Origin: Candidatus Hydrogenedentota bacterium
GTDB taxonomy: Bacteria; Hydrogenedentota; Hydrogenedentia; Hydrogenedentales; SLHB01
Direction: 5' to 3'
Assembly (NCBI GenBank): GCA_029552745.1
Contig: JAKPDK010000184.1
Coordinates: 248,001-312,000 of the forward strand
DNA length: 64,000 nucleotides
Within the stretch, counting starts at the first letter, position 1; each line of letters opens with the position of its first letter. Position numbers and translations under genes: made by a program. Below, piece after piece: positions 15,286 to 24,441 of this stretch. The notes under the pieces were generated by a model. It ran no database searches, was not told where the DNA came from, and worked only from the letters and a program-made list of their open reading frames with translations.

Positions 15286-16050
15286 ATGAGGCATACCGAA
15301 AAAGCAGTAATTTTCGCCGCTCCAATCGGGATATTGATTTGGACGCTGATAGTCACCTATGCGTTCCCAGTAGAAAAATCTGCGTTGGAAATTCCTTTTG
15401 AAGAGACTCCTCCACCCCAAATCCAACTAGGAGACAGCGGGCAGATTCCCACCACTCAACCCGACGTTCCTGAAAGAAAAGGTAACATTGACTTGAAAAA
15501 AGTCGGCGCGGCCATGCAGACAGGACGCGCCGAGACTCCTGCCGCCAATAGTTCGACAAGTTCCCAGGACACACGCGAAGTGAGCTATGTCAAGGCATTC
15601 GGCGCACTGCTTTTGGTTCTCGCCCTAATTGTTCTTGGCGGATACCTATTACGACGTTTCAGTTCGAAGACGTCGTTGCTCAAGGGGCTATCTCTTGCGG
15701 ACATACTAGGACGGGTATATTTGAACCCGCGGGCAACCTTGTATTTTGTCAGAACCGGCGGTCGCGTACTTGTTTTAGGGGCAACGCCGACTCAAATCAA
15801 TCTCGTTGCGGAATTTGATGCCTCCGTTTTTCAAGAAGTGGAAGAGAAACAGCCGCAGACAGAAGCCGATGTCCAAGAAAAAAAGAACAGTTTTGCCCGA
15901 TTGCTCGCGTTGGTGCGCCACCGCACCCGCGAAGAGGAATCAAAACAGCAAGAGAATCAGACCGAAGACTCAATCAAGGCACTGCATGAAGAGATTGTGC
16001 GGTTGCAGCAATACTTGAAGGAAATGTCTCGGAGTGAAAATCAATTATAG
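15286..16050 (+). CDS. fliO: Flagellar biosynthetic protein FliO
   Basis: 254 aa from ATG 15286 (AGGA about 8 nt upstream). A GTG at 15232 in frame would overlap fliN by 50 nt and is disfavoured. An N-terminal hydrophobic helix (about 6-25) and a Pro-rich linker precede a second helix (about 103-123, ALLLVLALIVLGGYLLRRF). The cytoplasmic FliO domain follows (LADILGRVYLNPRATLYFVR, VLVLGATPTQINLV), then an acidic coiled-coil tail. FliO is an assembly factor for the FliP ring. The protein is longer than most FliO because of the linker and tail. Confidence 0.87.
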   Translation: MRHTEKAVIFAAPIGILIWTLIVTYAFPVEKSALEIPFEETPPPQIQLGDSGQIPTTQPDVPERKGNIDLKKVGAAMQTGRAETPAANSSTSSQDTREVSYVKAFGALLLVLALIVLGGYLLRRFSSKTSLLKGLSLADILGRVYLNPRATLYFVRTGGRVLVLGATPTQINLVAEFDASVFQEVEEKQPQTEADVQEKKNSFARLLALVRHRTREEESKQQENQTEDSIKALHEEIVRLQQYLKEMSRSENQL

Positions 16051-16813
16051 AAGACTTCTTCTCGTTGGTTTTGGCGCAGTCGTCCTATTCCTGACGGGGC
16101 ACGCGTTTGCTCAAGAATCCCAGCCTCCAAATCCAACCCTGGAAAGCCTGTTGACGGGGGCACGCGATGCGGTGGGACCCGACCAAATCTCCACCACGCT
16201 GGTTCTTTTCTTCTTACTCACCACGCTGTCGCTCGCTCCGGCAATTCTCGTTATGACGACTTCCTTTACGCGCATTATTGTGGTGCTGGGTTTCTTACGA
16301 CAAGCCATGGCCACCCAACAATCCCCACCGAACCAAGTGTTGGTGGGCTTGGCGCTATTCTTAACCTTCTTTATTATGGGACCCACGTATCAACGTGTCT
16401 ACGATGAAGCCCTTACGCCCTACATGTCTCGAGAAATCAGCGCGCAGCAAGCATTGGAGGCTGGACTCAAACCGATACGAGAATTCATGTTTCGGCAGGT
16501 ACGGGAGAAAGACCTTGCGTTATTTCTCAACATCGCAGGACGTGATCAACCGGAATCGGAGGACGACATCCCTACCACAGTTCTTATGCCAGCGTTTGTA
16601 CTGAGCGAACTGCGCGTCGCTTTTCAGATCGGGTTTGTTATCTATATCCCATTCCTCATCATTGACATGGTGGTAGCGAGTACCTTGATGGCAATGGGAA
16701 TGATGATGCTACCGCCTGTGTTTGTGTCGTTGCCTTTCAAGATCGTGATGTTTGTTCTTGCTGATGGTTGGTATCTCGTGGTCCAAATGCTTGTGAGCGG
16801 CTTTCAGCAATAG
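16034..16813 (+). CDS. fliP: Flagellar type III export gate protein FliP
   Basis: 259 aa from GTG 16034, overlapping fliO by 17 nt. A cleavable signal peptide is likely (FLTGHAFAQ). The FliP core follows with MTTSFTRIIVVLGFLRQA, LALFLTFFIMGP and VVASTLMAMGMMMLPP. FliP forms the pentameric export gate with FliQ and FliR. In nearly all flagellar clusters fliQ and fliR follow immediately; here they do not. Confidence 0.97.
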   Translation: MKINYRRLLLVGFGAVVLFLTGHAFAQESQPPNPTLESLLTGARDAVGPDQISTTLVLFFLLTTLSLAPAILVMTTSFTRIIVVLGFLRQAMATQQSPPNQVLVGLALFLTFFIMGPTYQRVYDEALTPYMSREISAQQALEAGLKPIREFMFRQVREKDLALFLNIAGRDQPESEDDIPTTVLMPAFVLSELRVAFQIGFVIYIPFLIIDMVVASTLMAMGMMMLPPVFVSLPFKIVMFVLADGWYLVVQMLVSGFQQ

Positions 16814-16837
16814 AACACAAACGTCAGGTGAGGTTCG

Positions 16838-17266
16838 ATGGACAAGCGGATTATAACGGTCGCTCTGGCGATCATTCTGTTACCAATTGTCATCGCGCTA
16901 TGGCCTCGTCCCATTTCTTATACTCGGTTCCGAGATAATCTAGAGGGATACGGACTCGTTATCAAAAACGCCAAAAGCATCGGCAAGCCGGCACATGGAG
17001 CCCTGGAAGAGGTGCGTTTTACAGCAAACGGGGCTGCTGTTCAAATGTTTCGCTTTGATGACGCTGCGAAGATGGAAACATGTTACCAGCTTTATCGTGA
17101 CCCCACAAGGGCTCGCGAGAATCTGAGGCGTTTGCTGACAGAGGGATTTCCCATCGATTTGCGCGCGCCCACCGTTGCGGCTAGAAACCAATGGTATGTA
17201 ATTACCGTGACAACAGACAATGACTCGCTCCGAGATACAATTCTCGGGATTTTCCGCAGACTCTAA
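16838..17266 (+). CDS. Hypothetical single-TM protein after fliP
   Basis: 142 aa. One N-terminal hydrophobic helix (about residues 5-22, VALAIILLPIVIALW) is followed by a soluble alpha/beta-like domain with no motif I recognise. GAGG lies upstream of ATG 16838, 24 nt after fliP, so it is almost certainly co-transcribed with the flagellar genes. Topology predicts an anchored periplasmic or extracytoplasmic domain. It occupies the place where fliQ normally sits but is not FliQ (about 90 aa, two helices). A flagellar role is only a guess from position. Confidence 0.75.
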   Translation: MDKRIITVALAIILLPIVIALWPRPISYTRFRDNLEGYGLVIKNAKSIGKPAHGALEEVRFTANGAAVQMFRFDDAAKMETCYQLYRDPTRARENLRRLLTEGFPIDLRAPTVAARNQWYVITVTTDNDSLRDTILGIFRRL

Positions 17267-17282
17267 TGATCAAACATCCCTA

Positions 17283-17307
17283 AGGAGCTGCCTCCTCATT
17301 TCTTTTT
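17283..17307 (+). terminator. Possible terminator at the end of the flagellar cluster
   Basis: AGGAG (17283-17287) pairs with CTCCT (17292-17296) around CTGC, followed by a T-rich tract (TCTTTTTG). It lies 16 nt after the hypothetical gene and overlaps the last codon of the convergent ROK gene. The 5-bp stem is weak. Confidence 0.35.
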
Positions 17308-18282
17308 GACGGACAAATGCTCCGCAATCATCCTCGCAGCGCCCCTCACGACGGCATCATCGCCCAGACGAGCAGCTTCTATACGAACTCCCTTTCGCAA
17401 GAAGGGCATAGCATGCACTTTCACCGCACGTTTCACTTCTTCCAAATACAGCGATTCCATGGCTTCTACCAATCCCCCACCCAGGACGACCGCCTCCGGA
17501 CTGAGGATATTGATCAGGTTACCCACTGCGATACCTACGTAGTAAGCTGCTTTCCTGACGACTTCTTCCACCAGGGTATCACCTGCTTTAATGGCTTGTG
17601 CCAAGACATTGCTACGGATATTTCTGAGATCTGTACCGCAGTTTGCAGCTACATACGGGGCATCCCCTCGCGCCGCTAGGGCAGCAACTTCTTTCGCGAT
17701 GGCAATGCGCGATGCCAACGCTTCCAAACATCCCCGCTTGCCACAGCCACAGAAGGGACCGTCTTCCTGAATAGTCATATGCCCGACTTCCCCCGCAGCG
17801 CCTGAAAACCCATGCAACAGTTTCTTGTCAATGATGATTCCCCCACCAATGCCCGTTCCCGGGAAAATTCCTACAACATGCGCACAGTCTTTCAACACGC
17901 CGAAACACCACTCGCCATACGTCCCTACGTTCACATCGTTATCCACAATGACCGGAACCTTAAACCGGTCGGATAGAATCTTTGCAAGCGGGAAGTTTTT
18001 CCATCCTAAATTGGGCGTGTCGATTACAATCCCCGACACAGGGTCGAGGGGACCAGGAGAACCCACGCCTATCCCTTTTATTGGCACATTACCCGCCGCT
18101 TCGATTGCTTCGCTGACTACACGGATGATCCGGGCTTCCGCAGGCTCCTCTTTAGAGAATTTGCTTTTCTTTTTACAACGCCCTAGGTCCTGCCATTTCC
18201 CGTTGTAGACGACGGCCATCATTTTGGTGCCGCCGATGTCCAGCCCGACAACGTGCTCGTCGTCTTTAAGAACGTCTTTCAT
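17296..18282 (-). CDS. ROK-family sugar kinase (glucokinase-like)
   Basis: 328 aa. The ATP-binding DIGGTK is at residues 15-20. The catalytic Asp lies in VDNDVNVGTYGE, and the ROK zinc site is complete (GEVGHMTIQEDGPFCGCGK then RGCLE). No N-terminal helix-turn-helix is present, so this is a kinase and not a NagC/XylR-type repressor. The likely reaction is ATP-dependent phosphorylation of glucose or a related hexose or amino sugar. GGAGGAG lies before ATG 18282. It is convergent with the flagellar cluster and divergent from ahcY. Confidence 0.92.
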   Translation of the reverse strand: MKDVLKDDEHVVGLDIGGTKMMAVVYNGKWQDLGRCKKKSKFSKEEPAEARIIRVVSEAIEAAGNVPIKGIGVGSPGPLDPVSGIVIDTPNLGWKNFPLAKILSDRFKVPVIVDNDVNVGTYGEWCFGVLKDCAHVVGIFPGTGIGGGIIIDKKLLHGFSGAAGEVGHMTIQEDGPFCGCGKRGCLEALASRIAIAKEVAALAARGDAPYVAANCGTDLRNIRSNVLAQAIKAGDTLVEEVVRKAAYYVGIAVGNLINILSPEAVVLGGGLVEAMESLYLEEVKRAVKVHAMPFLRKGVRIEAARLGDDAVVRGAARMIAEHLSVKKK

Positions 18283-18442
18283 GCCACTCCTCCTATTTGT
18301 TTAGGGACAGGATAACATGCAAATGCAATTTTTCCCAAAATACGTTCATATCCGGAAGATTTGTTTCTATAGACTGTGCTCCAAAACGCCCGCCGGTTGA
18401 AGACCGAAGCCATTTACTAGTATGCTTTAGGAGGCAAATAGA

Positions 18443-18505
18443 ATGTTTCTCCAACATACCTTAAGACGAGATAAGGAGACGGTTTCTCATGACAACGATA
18501 CTTGA
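18443..18505 (+). CDS. Possible 20-aa leader peptide upstream of ahcY
   Basis: An ATG at 18443 follows a strong TTTAGGAGG Shine-Dalgarno at about 7 nt. The ORF ([10 protein letters not shown]...) ends at TGA 18503-18505, inside the first codons of ahcY in another frame. The ahcY RBS (AAGGAG, 18473-18478) lies within it. It could couple translation or act as a leader peptide. It could also be fortuitous. Confidence 0.35.
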   Translation: MFLQHTLRRDKETVSHDNDT

Positions 18506-19928
18506 AAAAGTTCTTTCTTATAAAGTCGCCGACATCAGCCTTGCGGATTGGGGACGTAAGGAAATCGAAATGGCGGAAAAAGAAATGCCGGGATTGATGG
18601 CACTTCGAGAAAGATACCAAGCGAAGAAACCATTAAAAGGCGCGCGCGTATCCGGCTCTCTTCATATGACCATCCAGACAGCGGTCCTAATCGAAACCCT
18701 TCACGCCTTAGGGGCGGATGTGCGTTGGGCGAGTTGCAATATTTTCTCCACGCAAGATCATGCGGCTGCTGCCATTGCGAAAGAGGGGATTCCTGTATTT
18801 GCATGGAAGGGTGAGACGTTGGAAGATTACTGGTGGTGTACCCTTCAAGCGTTGACCTGGCCAGACGGAAAAGGACCCAACCTGGTTGTGGATGACGGCG
18901 GCGACGCCACCTTGCTGATCCACCGGGGATATGAGTTAGAAGAGTACTATAACCAACATGGCGAGTTGCCGCCCATAGCGCAAGACAATAAAGAAGCCGC
19001 TATCGTAGATACCTTATTGCATCAGGTTCATCGCGAAAATCCCACCAAATGGCATGATTATGTGCAAGACTGGGTGGGCGTTTCTGAAGAGACCACGACG
19101 GGCGTCCATCGCCTATATCATATGATGAAGGAAGGAAAACTTCTCACCCGGGCTATTAACGTAAACGACAGTGTCACGAAATCTAAATTTGACAATATTT
19201 ACGGATGCCGCGAGTCCCTGGGAGATGGAATCAAGCGCGCAACGGATGTGATGGTTGCGGGCAAAGTCGTAGTCGTCGCGGGTTACGGAGACGTCGGCAA
19301 GGGGTGCGCGCAGGCCATGCGGGGACTCGGTGCACGCGTCATCATTACGGAAATTGACCCGATCTGTGCCTTACAAGCATGCATGGAGGGTTATGAAGTA
19401 ATGACCATGGACGAGGCAGCAAAAATAGGCGACATTTTCGTAACGGCAACGGGCTGCTGCGACGTCATTGTTGACAGACATTTCAAGGCGATGAAAGATC
19501 AAGCCATTGTCTGCAATATAGGCCATTTTGACTCCGAAATTGATATCTCGTGGCTGGAATCTCAAAAAGACATCCGAGAAGAAAACATAAAACCTCAGGT
19601 GGACAAGTTTGTCTTCCCTGACGGGAAGGCGATCATCGTTCTTGCCCGCGGCAGATTGGTCAACCTCGGCTGTGCTACAGGTCATCCTTCGTTTGTCATG
19701 TCTAACTCTTTTTCGAATCAGACCTTGGCAATCGTGTCGCTTTGGACCGAACAAGACAAGTACGAGCGCGGGAAAGTCTACACGCTTCCAAAACATCTGG
19801 ATGAGGAGGTGGCGCGTCTCCACCTTGACAAGCTCGGCGCCAAACTCGACAGATTGACCGAGAAACAGGCCAAATATCTCGGCGTGCCAATCAACGGCCC
19901 ATATAAGCCCGACCATTACCGCTATTAA
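18489..19928 (+). CDS. ahcY: Adenosylhomocysteinase (S-adenosyl-L-homocysteine hydrolase)
   Basis: 479 aa. The enzyme hydrolyses S-adenosylhomocysteine to adenosine and homocysteine, using tightly bound NAD. The NAD site [15 protein letters not shown] is followed by the acidic strand end ITEID, a GHFDSEID motif and the C-terminal KPDHYRY that closes the partner subunit's active site. The residues around [11 protein letters not shown] form the insertion that marks the longer class of the family. It starts 10 nt after AAGGAG. I could not see an SAH riboswitch consensus in the 206-nt leader. Confidence 0.98.
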   Translation: MTTILEKVLSYKVADISLADWGRKEIEMAEKEMPGLMALRERYQAKKPLKGARVSGSLHMTIQTAVLIETLHALGADVRWASCNIFSTQDHAAAAIAKEGIPVFAWKGETLEDYWWCTLQALTWPDGKGPNLVVDDGGDATLLIHRGYELEEYYNQHGELPPIAQDNKEAAIVDTLLHQVHRENPTKWHDYVQDWVGVSEETTTGVHRLYHMMKEGKLLTRAINVNDSVTKSKFDNIYGCRESLGDGIKRATDVMVAGKVVVVAGYGDVGKGCAQAMRGLGARVIITEIDPICALQACMEGYEVMTMDEAAKIGDIFVTATGCCDVIVDRHFKAMKDQAIVCNIGHFDSEIDISWLESQKDIREENIKPQVDKFVFPDGKAIIVLARGRLVNLGCATGHPSFVMSNSFSNQTLAIVSLWTEQDKYERGKVYTLPKHLDEEVARLHLDKLGAKLDRLTEKQAKYLGVPINGPYKPDHYRY

Positions 19929-19992
19929 AAATGGTCGCCTTCATACATAAGGATCGCCACAGGCAATTGAGTAAACCCCTTCTGGGGGCATC

Positions 19993-20730
19993 ATGACAAG
20001 CGCATACATTCTAGCGGGGGTAGGCTTGTTCTTCGCGGGCATGGTTCAAGGCTGTACCGGCTTCGGACTTGCCCTCGTCGCAAGCCCAACTTTAATGCTT
20101 GTTTTTCCGCCTACTTACGTCGTGCCGACAGTTATCCTCATGAGTACGCTGAACACCCTTATCGTTACATGGGATGCACGAAAACACATTCAGTTTGCCA
20201 TGTTGCTTCCGTTGGTCATGGGAGGGTTTTTGGGATTACCTATAGGCCAGTATCTTCTAAAAACCTTACCCGGGGAATATCTCAAGCTTATCGTCGGCGT
20301 CATTGCCGTAGGCTTTGCGGCGACTTCTTTGGCGGGATGGCACCGACCCATTCCGGCACAATCTTGGTTTCTTACACCGTTGGGCATCATCAGTGGTGTC
20401 TTGGGTGCCAGCACGTCCATGGGCGGTCCCCCCATCGCCCTCTTTTTGGCTAATCAACAAATACCGAAAAACGTGTTTCGAAGCACGCTAATCACGTACT
20501 TCTTCACCGTAAATTGTGTCATGGTGGCTATGTTTTCTTACTCGGGTATCTTGAATCGACAAATCTTTTGGACGAGCGTTTCGCTTTTCCCACTGATGGT
20601 TGCAGGAACACTGCTTGGCATTTTCTTCGCGAGATGGAGTTCCGAGGAACTTTTCCGCCGACTGGCTTTATGGGTAGTCGCCATGATGGGCACGACGGTC
20701 TTGCTTACCAATCTGCCGAAAGTCCTCTAG
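19993..20730 (+). CDS. TauE/SafE-family membrane permease
   Basis: 245 aa with about eight hydrophobic segments in two repeated halves. The conserved motifs are QGCTGFGLALVASP in the first half and GVLGASTSMGGPPIALFL in the second, which define the TauE/SafE (DUF81) family of sulfite or organosulfur exporters. The substrate here is unknown. It is 64 nt downstream of ahcY on the same strand and may be co-transcribed. A link to sulfur-compound export after the homocysteine step is speculative. Confidence 0.9.
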   Translation: MTSAYILAGVGLFFAGMVQGCTGFGLALVASPTLMLVFPPTYVVPTVILMSTLNTLIVTWDARKHIQFAMLLPLVMGGFLGLPIGQYLLKTLPGEYLKLIVGVIAVGFAATSLAGWHRPIPAQSWFLTPLGIISGVLGASTSMGGPPIALFLANQQIPKNVFRSTLITYFFTVNCVMVAMFSYSGILNRQIFWTSVSLFPLMVAGTLLGIFFARWSSEELFRRLALWVVAMMGTTVLLTNLPKVL

Positions 20731-20810
20731 AAACACTCTGCTGCTTTTCTATACTTCCAACCTGGTCAGACCGTATGTGTCAAAATAGGAACGATCAAGT
20801 GCCCGCCTGG

Positions 20811-21926
20811 TTACGTTTGCGTGAGAGGGACCTCGTGACTAAAACAAACGGCAAGTATTTCATCCACAATCCGTTCCGCTGCCCCGGGCTTTGCTAACGA
20901 CGCCGCTGCCTTTTCCATGCATTCACGTTTCGAAGGAGATGAAAGAAGCTCTTGCAGGATGCCCAATAGACGGTCCCCGGTGCATTCCGCGTCGGCAAGT
21001 AGAACCGCGGCATTACATTCAACAAACGCCAAGGCATTTTCTTCCTGGTGGCCTTCCGCGGCATGGGGATAGGGGATGAGAATGGCAGGACGTCCTACGG
21101 CGGCGAGTTCAGCCGTGAACGAAGCGCCAGAGCGAGCGACAATAATGTCTGCCGCAGCCATAGCCTCCGCGATGTTTTCCATGAAAGAAAATATATCAAC
21201 GTGTATAGGTGCCTTCTCGGCACGTTGGCGTGCCCATGTCACGTCGTGGGCGCCCGTCACCCATATGATTTGAACTTCCTGCGGTTGAAAACGATGGATG
21301 ACGTCTGCAACGGCCTCGTTGATACGACGGGCGCCTTGGCTGCCCCCGACCACAAGGACGACGGGAACTCCTTCCTCAAGCCCCAAAGACTTTTTTGCGT
21401 CCAGACGACTCGGTGCGTTGAAAAAAGAAGAGCGTACCGGGTTGCCGACGTGCAAGGCTTTGTCGCGGGGATAATCTCCTACCGTATCTGCAAAACTCAA
21501 GAAAATTCGTTCCGCACGCGGCGCCAGCAGACGGTTTGCCATGCCTAGACGTCGATTTTGTTCATGCAGAAACACTTTGATACCCAGGCGTTCCGCCACA
21601 TATGCAAGTGGGAGACAAACATATCCCCCAACGGCGAAAACGGCATCCGGCTTGAATTTCAGCAGGTAAAAATACGCTTGGACAAAGCCGCGTAATAACG
21701 CGAAAAGAGCCCAAATCCGCCGTATCCCCATACGCCGGGGCCAGCCCATGACCGTAATCGGTCGAAAAGGAATCGCAAGTTGCGCGCAAACCCGTTCTTC
21801 TACACCCCCACTCTTCCCAACCCATTGATGCACCAAGATCGGATCTCGGCGTCCCAGTTCTTCAACAACAGCCACGGCGGGAAAAACGTGCCCCCCCGTC
21901 CCGCCGCCCGTAATCATGATGCGCAT
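20811..21926 (-). CDS. murG: UDP-GlcNAc--lipid I GlcNAc transferase MurG
   Basis: 371 aa, a GT28-type GT-B glycosyltransferase that converts lipid I to lipid II at the inner membrane face. The N-terminal Gly loop GGTGGHVFPAVAV is at about residues 7-19. A second Gly-rich loop (VVGGSQGARRINEAV) follows. The donor-binding motif RSGASFTAELAAVGRPAILIP and AEGHQEENA lie in the C-domain. It is the last gene of the dcw cluster here, 15 nt after ftsW. murB, murC, ddl and ftsQ/A/Z do not follow. Confidence 0.97.
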   Translation of the reverse strand: MRIMITGGGTGGHVFPAVAVVEELGRRDPILVHQWVGKSGGVEERVCAQLAIPFRPITVMGWPRRMGIRRIWALFALLRGFVQAYFYLLKFKPDAVFAVGGYVCLPLAYVAERLGIKVFLHEQNRRLGMANRLLAPRAERIFLSFADTVGDYPRDKALHVGNPVRSSFFNAPSRLDAKKSLGLEEGVPVVLVVGGSQGARRINEAVADVIHRFQPQEVQIIWVTGAHDVTWARQRAEKAPIHVDIFSFMENIAEAMAAADIIVARSGASFTAELAAVGRPAILIPYPHAAEGHQEENALAFVECNAAVLLADAECTGDRLLGILQELLSSPSKRECMEKAAASLAKPGAAERIVDEILAVCFSHEVPLTQT

Positions 21927-21941
21927 AGGTTTACCACTCGT

Positions 21942-23087
21942 TTAGGAGCCCTGAACGCACAATGCGATAGGCTCGGACTCTTCCTGTTTGACAGACTGAA
22001 TACCCACGTTAATCAGGACGCCTATGAGGAAAAGAACCGTTACAAGCGAAGTGCCTCCCGCGCTGATAAAAGGTAACGTAATTCCTTTTGTGGGCAGCAG
22101 TCCCGTGGTGACCATCATACTGACCGTCGCTTGAAACGTGATCAGAAATACGATGCCTGCTGCCAAGAGAGCCCCCATTAAATCCGGGGCGCAGACAGCC
22201 AGCCGCATGCCTATAATAAAGAACGATGCAAACAGAAAGACAATGGCGAGCGTTCCTATCAGACCCAATTCTTCGCCGCAAATAGAGAAGATGAAATCCG
22301 ATTCAGCCGCATAAAGGTAATGAAGCTTTTGTTGTCCTGCTCCAGGGCCCAGTCCAAATACTCCTCCTTGTGCAAAAGCCCAAAGGGACTGAATCAACTG
22401 ATAAGATTCATCGGAACGATATTTCATCGGGTCGATGAGGGTGATAACCCAATCTTTTACACGGTCCAAGGCGTGAGGATATTTGAGGACGTAAAGGGTG
22501 ATGAGGCCTACCCCAGCCAAACCACTTTGGGCCAGATGAAGCCAACTTGCCCCGGCAAGCATTACCATGAATAGCGCTGTCAAACCGATTACAAACGGGG
22601 TGCCGATATCCGGTTCGACCGCAATCAGAAATGTCAGGAACAGGGTAGTTGCCAACGGTGGTACAAACCCCCGCCAAAAACTTTTAATGTGTTTTTGATT
22701 TTCGGAAAGTTTGACTGCCAACAGAATGATAACAAGCGGCTTCACAAAATCAGAGGGCTGCAATGATATCCCATGAAAAGTGAACCAGCGATGAGTCTCG
22801 TTGGTCTTTTCTTCCACAAAGAGTACCGCAAGCAACAACAGGGTTACGAAAGCAAAAGTTGGTAACAGGATGATTCGCTTTTTATACCGGTGATAATCAA
22901 AGGACGCACCAACAGCGAAAGCGATAACGCCCAAGCCGACCCGGATTAACTGGCCTAGAAGATACATCAGCGAATAATCAGCGGAGGATTCGACCGCGCG
23001 CACGATACTGGCACTATATACCATGAGTATGCCTACCTGCACCAGCACTAAGACAATCATGAGTATGAGCAAGACCTCTTTTTTCAT
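21942..23087 (-). CDS. ftsW: Peptidoglycan glycosyltransferase FtsW (SEDS family)
   Basis: 381 aa with about ten membrane helices. SEDS landmarks are the RWF segment (HRWFTFHGISLQPSDFVKP), GLGPGAGQQKLHYLYAAESDFIFSICGEELG and the C-terminal LPFISAGGTSLVTVL signature. FtsW polymerises glycan strands at the division site together with the class B PBP encoded upstream. Its ATG overlaps the murD stop (ATGA). The dcw position favours FtsW over RodA. Confidence 0.95.
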   Translation of the reverse strand: MKKEVLLILMIVLVLVQVGILMVYSASIVRAVESSADYSLMYLLGQLIRVGLGVIAFAVGASFDYHRYKKRIILLPTFAFVTLLLLAVLFVEEKTNETHRWFTFHGISLQPSDFVKPLVIILLAVKLSENQKHIKSFWRGFVPPLATTLFLTFLIAVEPDIGTPFVIGLTALFMVMLAGASWLHLAQSGLAGVGLITLYVLKYPHALDRVKDWVITLIDPMKYRSDESYQLIQSLWAFAQGGVFGLGPGAGQQKLHYLYAAESDFIFSICGEELGLIGTLAIVFLFASFFIIGMRLAVCAPDLMGALLAAGIVFLITFQATVSMMVTTGLLPTKGITLPFISAGGTSLVTVLFLIGVLINVGIQSVKQEESEPIALCVQGS

Positions 23088-24436
23088 GGAATAAGCCCCC
23101 TCTCAAGTTGTCGCACGCACTCTTTGAAAACACGCCCTCTGTGTTCGAAGTTTTGAAACATGTCAAAACTCGCACACGCCGGAGAAAGCAACACGATATC
23201 CCCGGGAGACGCTTGAGCAGCGGCTTTTGCGACCGCGTCTTCCAGGGTACTCGCCGAAACACAGCCTACCAAGTCGGCAAAGGCTTCCTGGAGCAAGGGC
23301 GCATCTTCACCAAAAACTACCAGCGATTTCACCCGGCGGCGCACCAAGTCCCTGAGCACCCGGTAGTCCGCACCCTTGCCCCTGCCCCCGGCAAGCAATA
23401 CGATGGGTGAGCTAAAACTTTCAAGCGCCACACGAAGGCTATCTATGTTAGTCGATTTTGAATCGTTGTAATACGGCACCCCGTTGATGGTCGTAACGTA
23501 CTCAATACGATGTTCCACCCCCCGAAAAGAGCGCAAACCCTCCAAGATCGTTTGCCACGGCAGGTTTGCGGCACGCACCATTGTTAAAGCAGCCAGCACA
23601 TTTTGAAGGTTGTGTCGCCCAGGCAACGAAGTATCTTGCACGCAGGCGATTTCGTCTTCGCCTTCGCAAATGGCACTCCCCCTAATCCATAAGCCACGTT
23701 GCTGCGGCGTCGCGAGACTGAATCGGCGCACCTCTACGTCTGGAGGCACTTTCATATCACGCGTCCAGTCATCGTCTGCGTTTAGGACCGCAACATCTCC
23801 TTCTCCCTGATTTTGGAATATTTTTGCTTTGACGTTGGCGTACTCGCTAATGCTGCCGTGACGGGTTAAATGGTCTGGGGTGACATTGAGAACACATCCA
23901 ATCCAAGGACGAAAATGTTGCGCCAATTCCAACTGATAACTGGACACTTCAAGAACCAAGTATGTCGGAGCGGGCTCGATCATTACGGCAAGCGAAAAGG
24001 GCGTGTCATTATTCCCTGCCAACACCACGGACTGACCGCAATGTTCCACAAGACGTTTTAGTAGTTCCGTGGTGGTCGTTTTACCGTTCGTACCTGTCAC
24101 GGCAAGAATCTTCGACCCGCAAAAGGAAAAGGCAAACTCCATTTCGGAAATGACAGGTACACCGCAACGACGCGCCGCTTGAATGGGCTCGATCCGTGGG
24201 GAAACCCCTGGGCTCGGAATGATCAGGTCAGCGGACTCAAAAATCTCAACTGAGTGCTTTCCACATTCAAACGGCACGCCCAGAGAACGTAACTGTTCTT
24301 GAAACGGTTCAAAAGACTGCCCAGATGCAATTTCCGACACAAACGGGTTTGCTCCTGCTTTGACAACCAGACGGCACAATGCAACCGCCGTACGGCCTAA
24401 GCCGGCAACGATAACTTTCTTGTTCTTGACATCCAT
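23084..24436 (-). CDS. murD: UDP-N-acetylmuramoylalanine--D-glutamate ligase MurD
   Basis: 450 aa from ATG 24436 (MDVKNKKVIVAGLGRT). The frame extends further upstream but would overlap mraY. The nucleotide-binding GTNGKTTTTELL, the N-terminal Rossmann glycines (GLGRTAVALC) and the YYNDSKSTN motif of the C-terminal domain are all present. The enzyme adds D-Glu to UDP-MurNAc-L-Ala in the cytoplasm. The start is 5 nt after the mraY stop. Confidence 0.97.
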   Translation of the reverse strand: MDVKNKKVIVAGLGRTAVALCRLVVKAGANPFVSEIASGQSFEPFQEQLRSLGVPFECGKHSVEIFESADLIIPSPGVSPRIEPIQAARRCGVPVISEMEFAFSFCGSKILAVTGTNGKTTTTELLKRLVEHCGQSVVLAGNNDTPFSLAVMIEPAPTYLVLEVSSYQLELAQHFRPWIGCVLNVTPDHLTRHGSISEYANVKAKIFQNQGEGDVAVLNADDDWTRDMKVPPDVEVRRFSLATPQQRGLWIRGSAICEGEDEIACVQDTSLPGRHNLQNVLAALTMVRAANLPWQTILEGLRSFRGVEHRIEYVTTINGVPYYNDSKSTNIDSLRVALESFSSPIVLLAGGRGKGADYRVLRDLVRRRVKSLVVFGEDAPLLQEAFADLVGCVSASTLEDAVAKAAAQASPGDIVLLSPACASFDMFQNFEHRGRVFKECVRQLERGLIP

Positions 24437-24441
24437 CGTCT

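Noticed and set aside
17296-18282. ROK transcriptional repressor (NagC-like)
   Set aside because: It has no N-terminal helix-turn-helix. The protein starts directly with the kinase ATP motif.
18283-18488. SAH riboswitch upstream of ahcY
   Set aside because: I could not find the conserved core or a matching pseudoknot. Only a leader ORF and RBS are visible.
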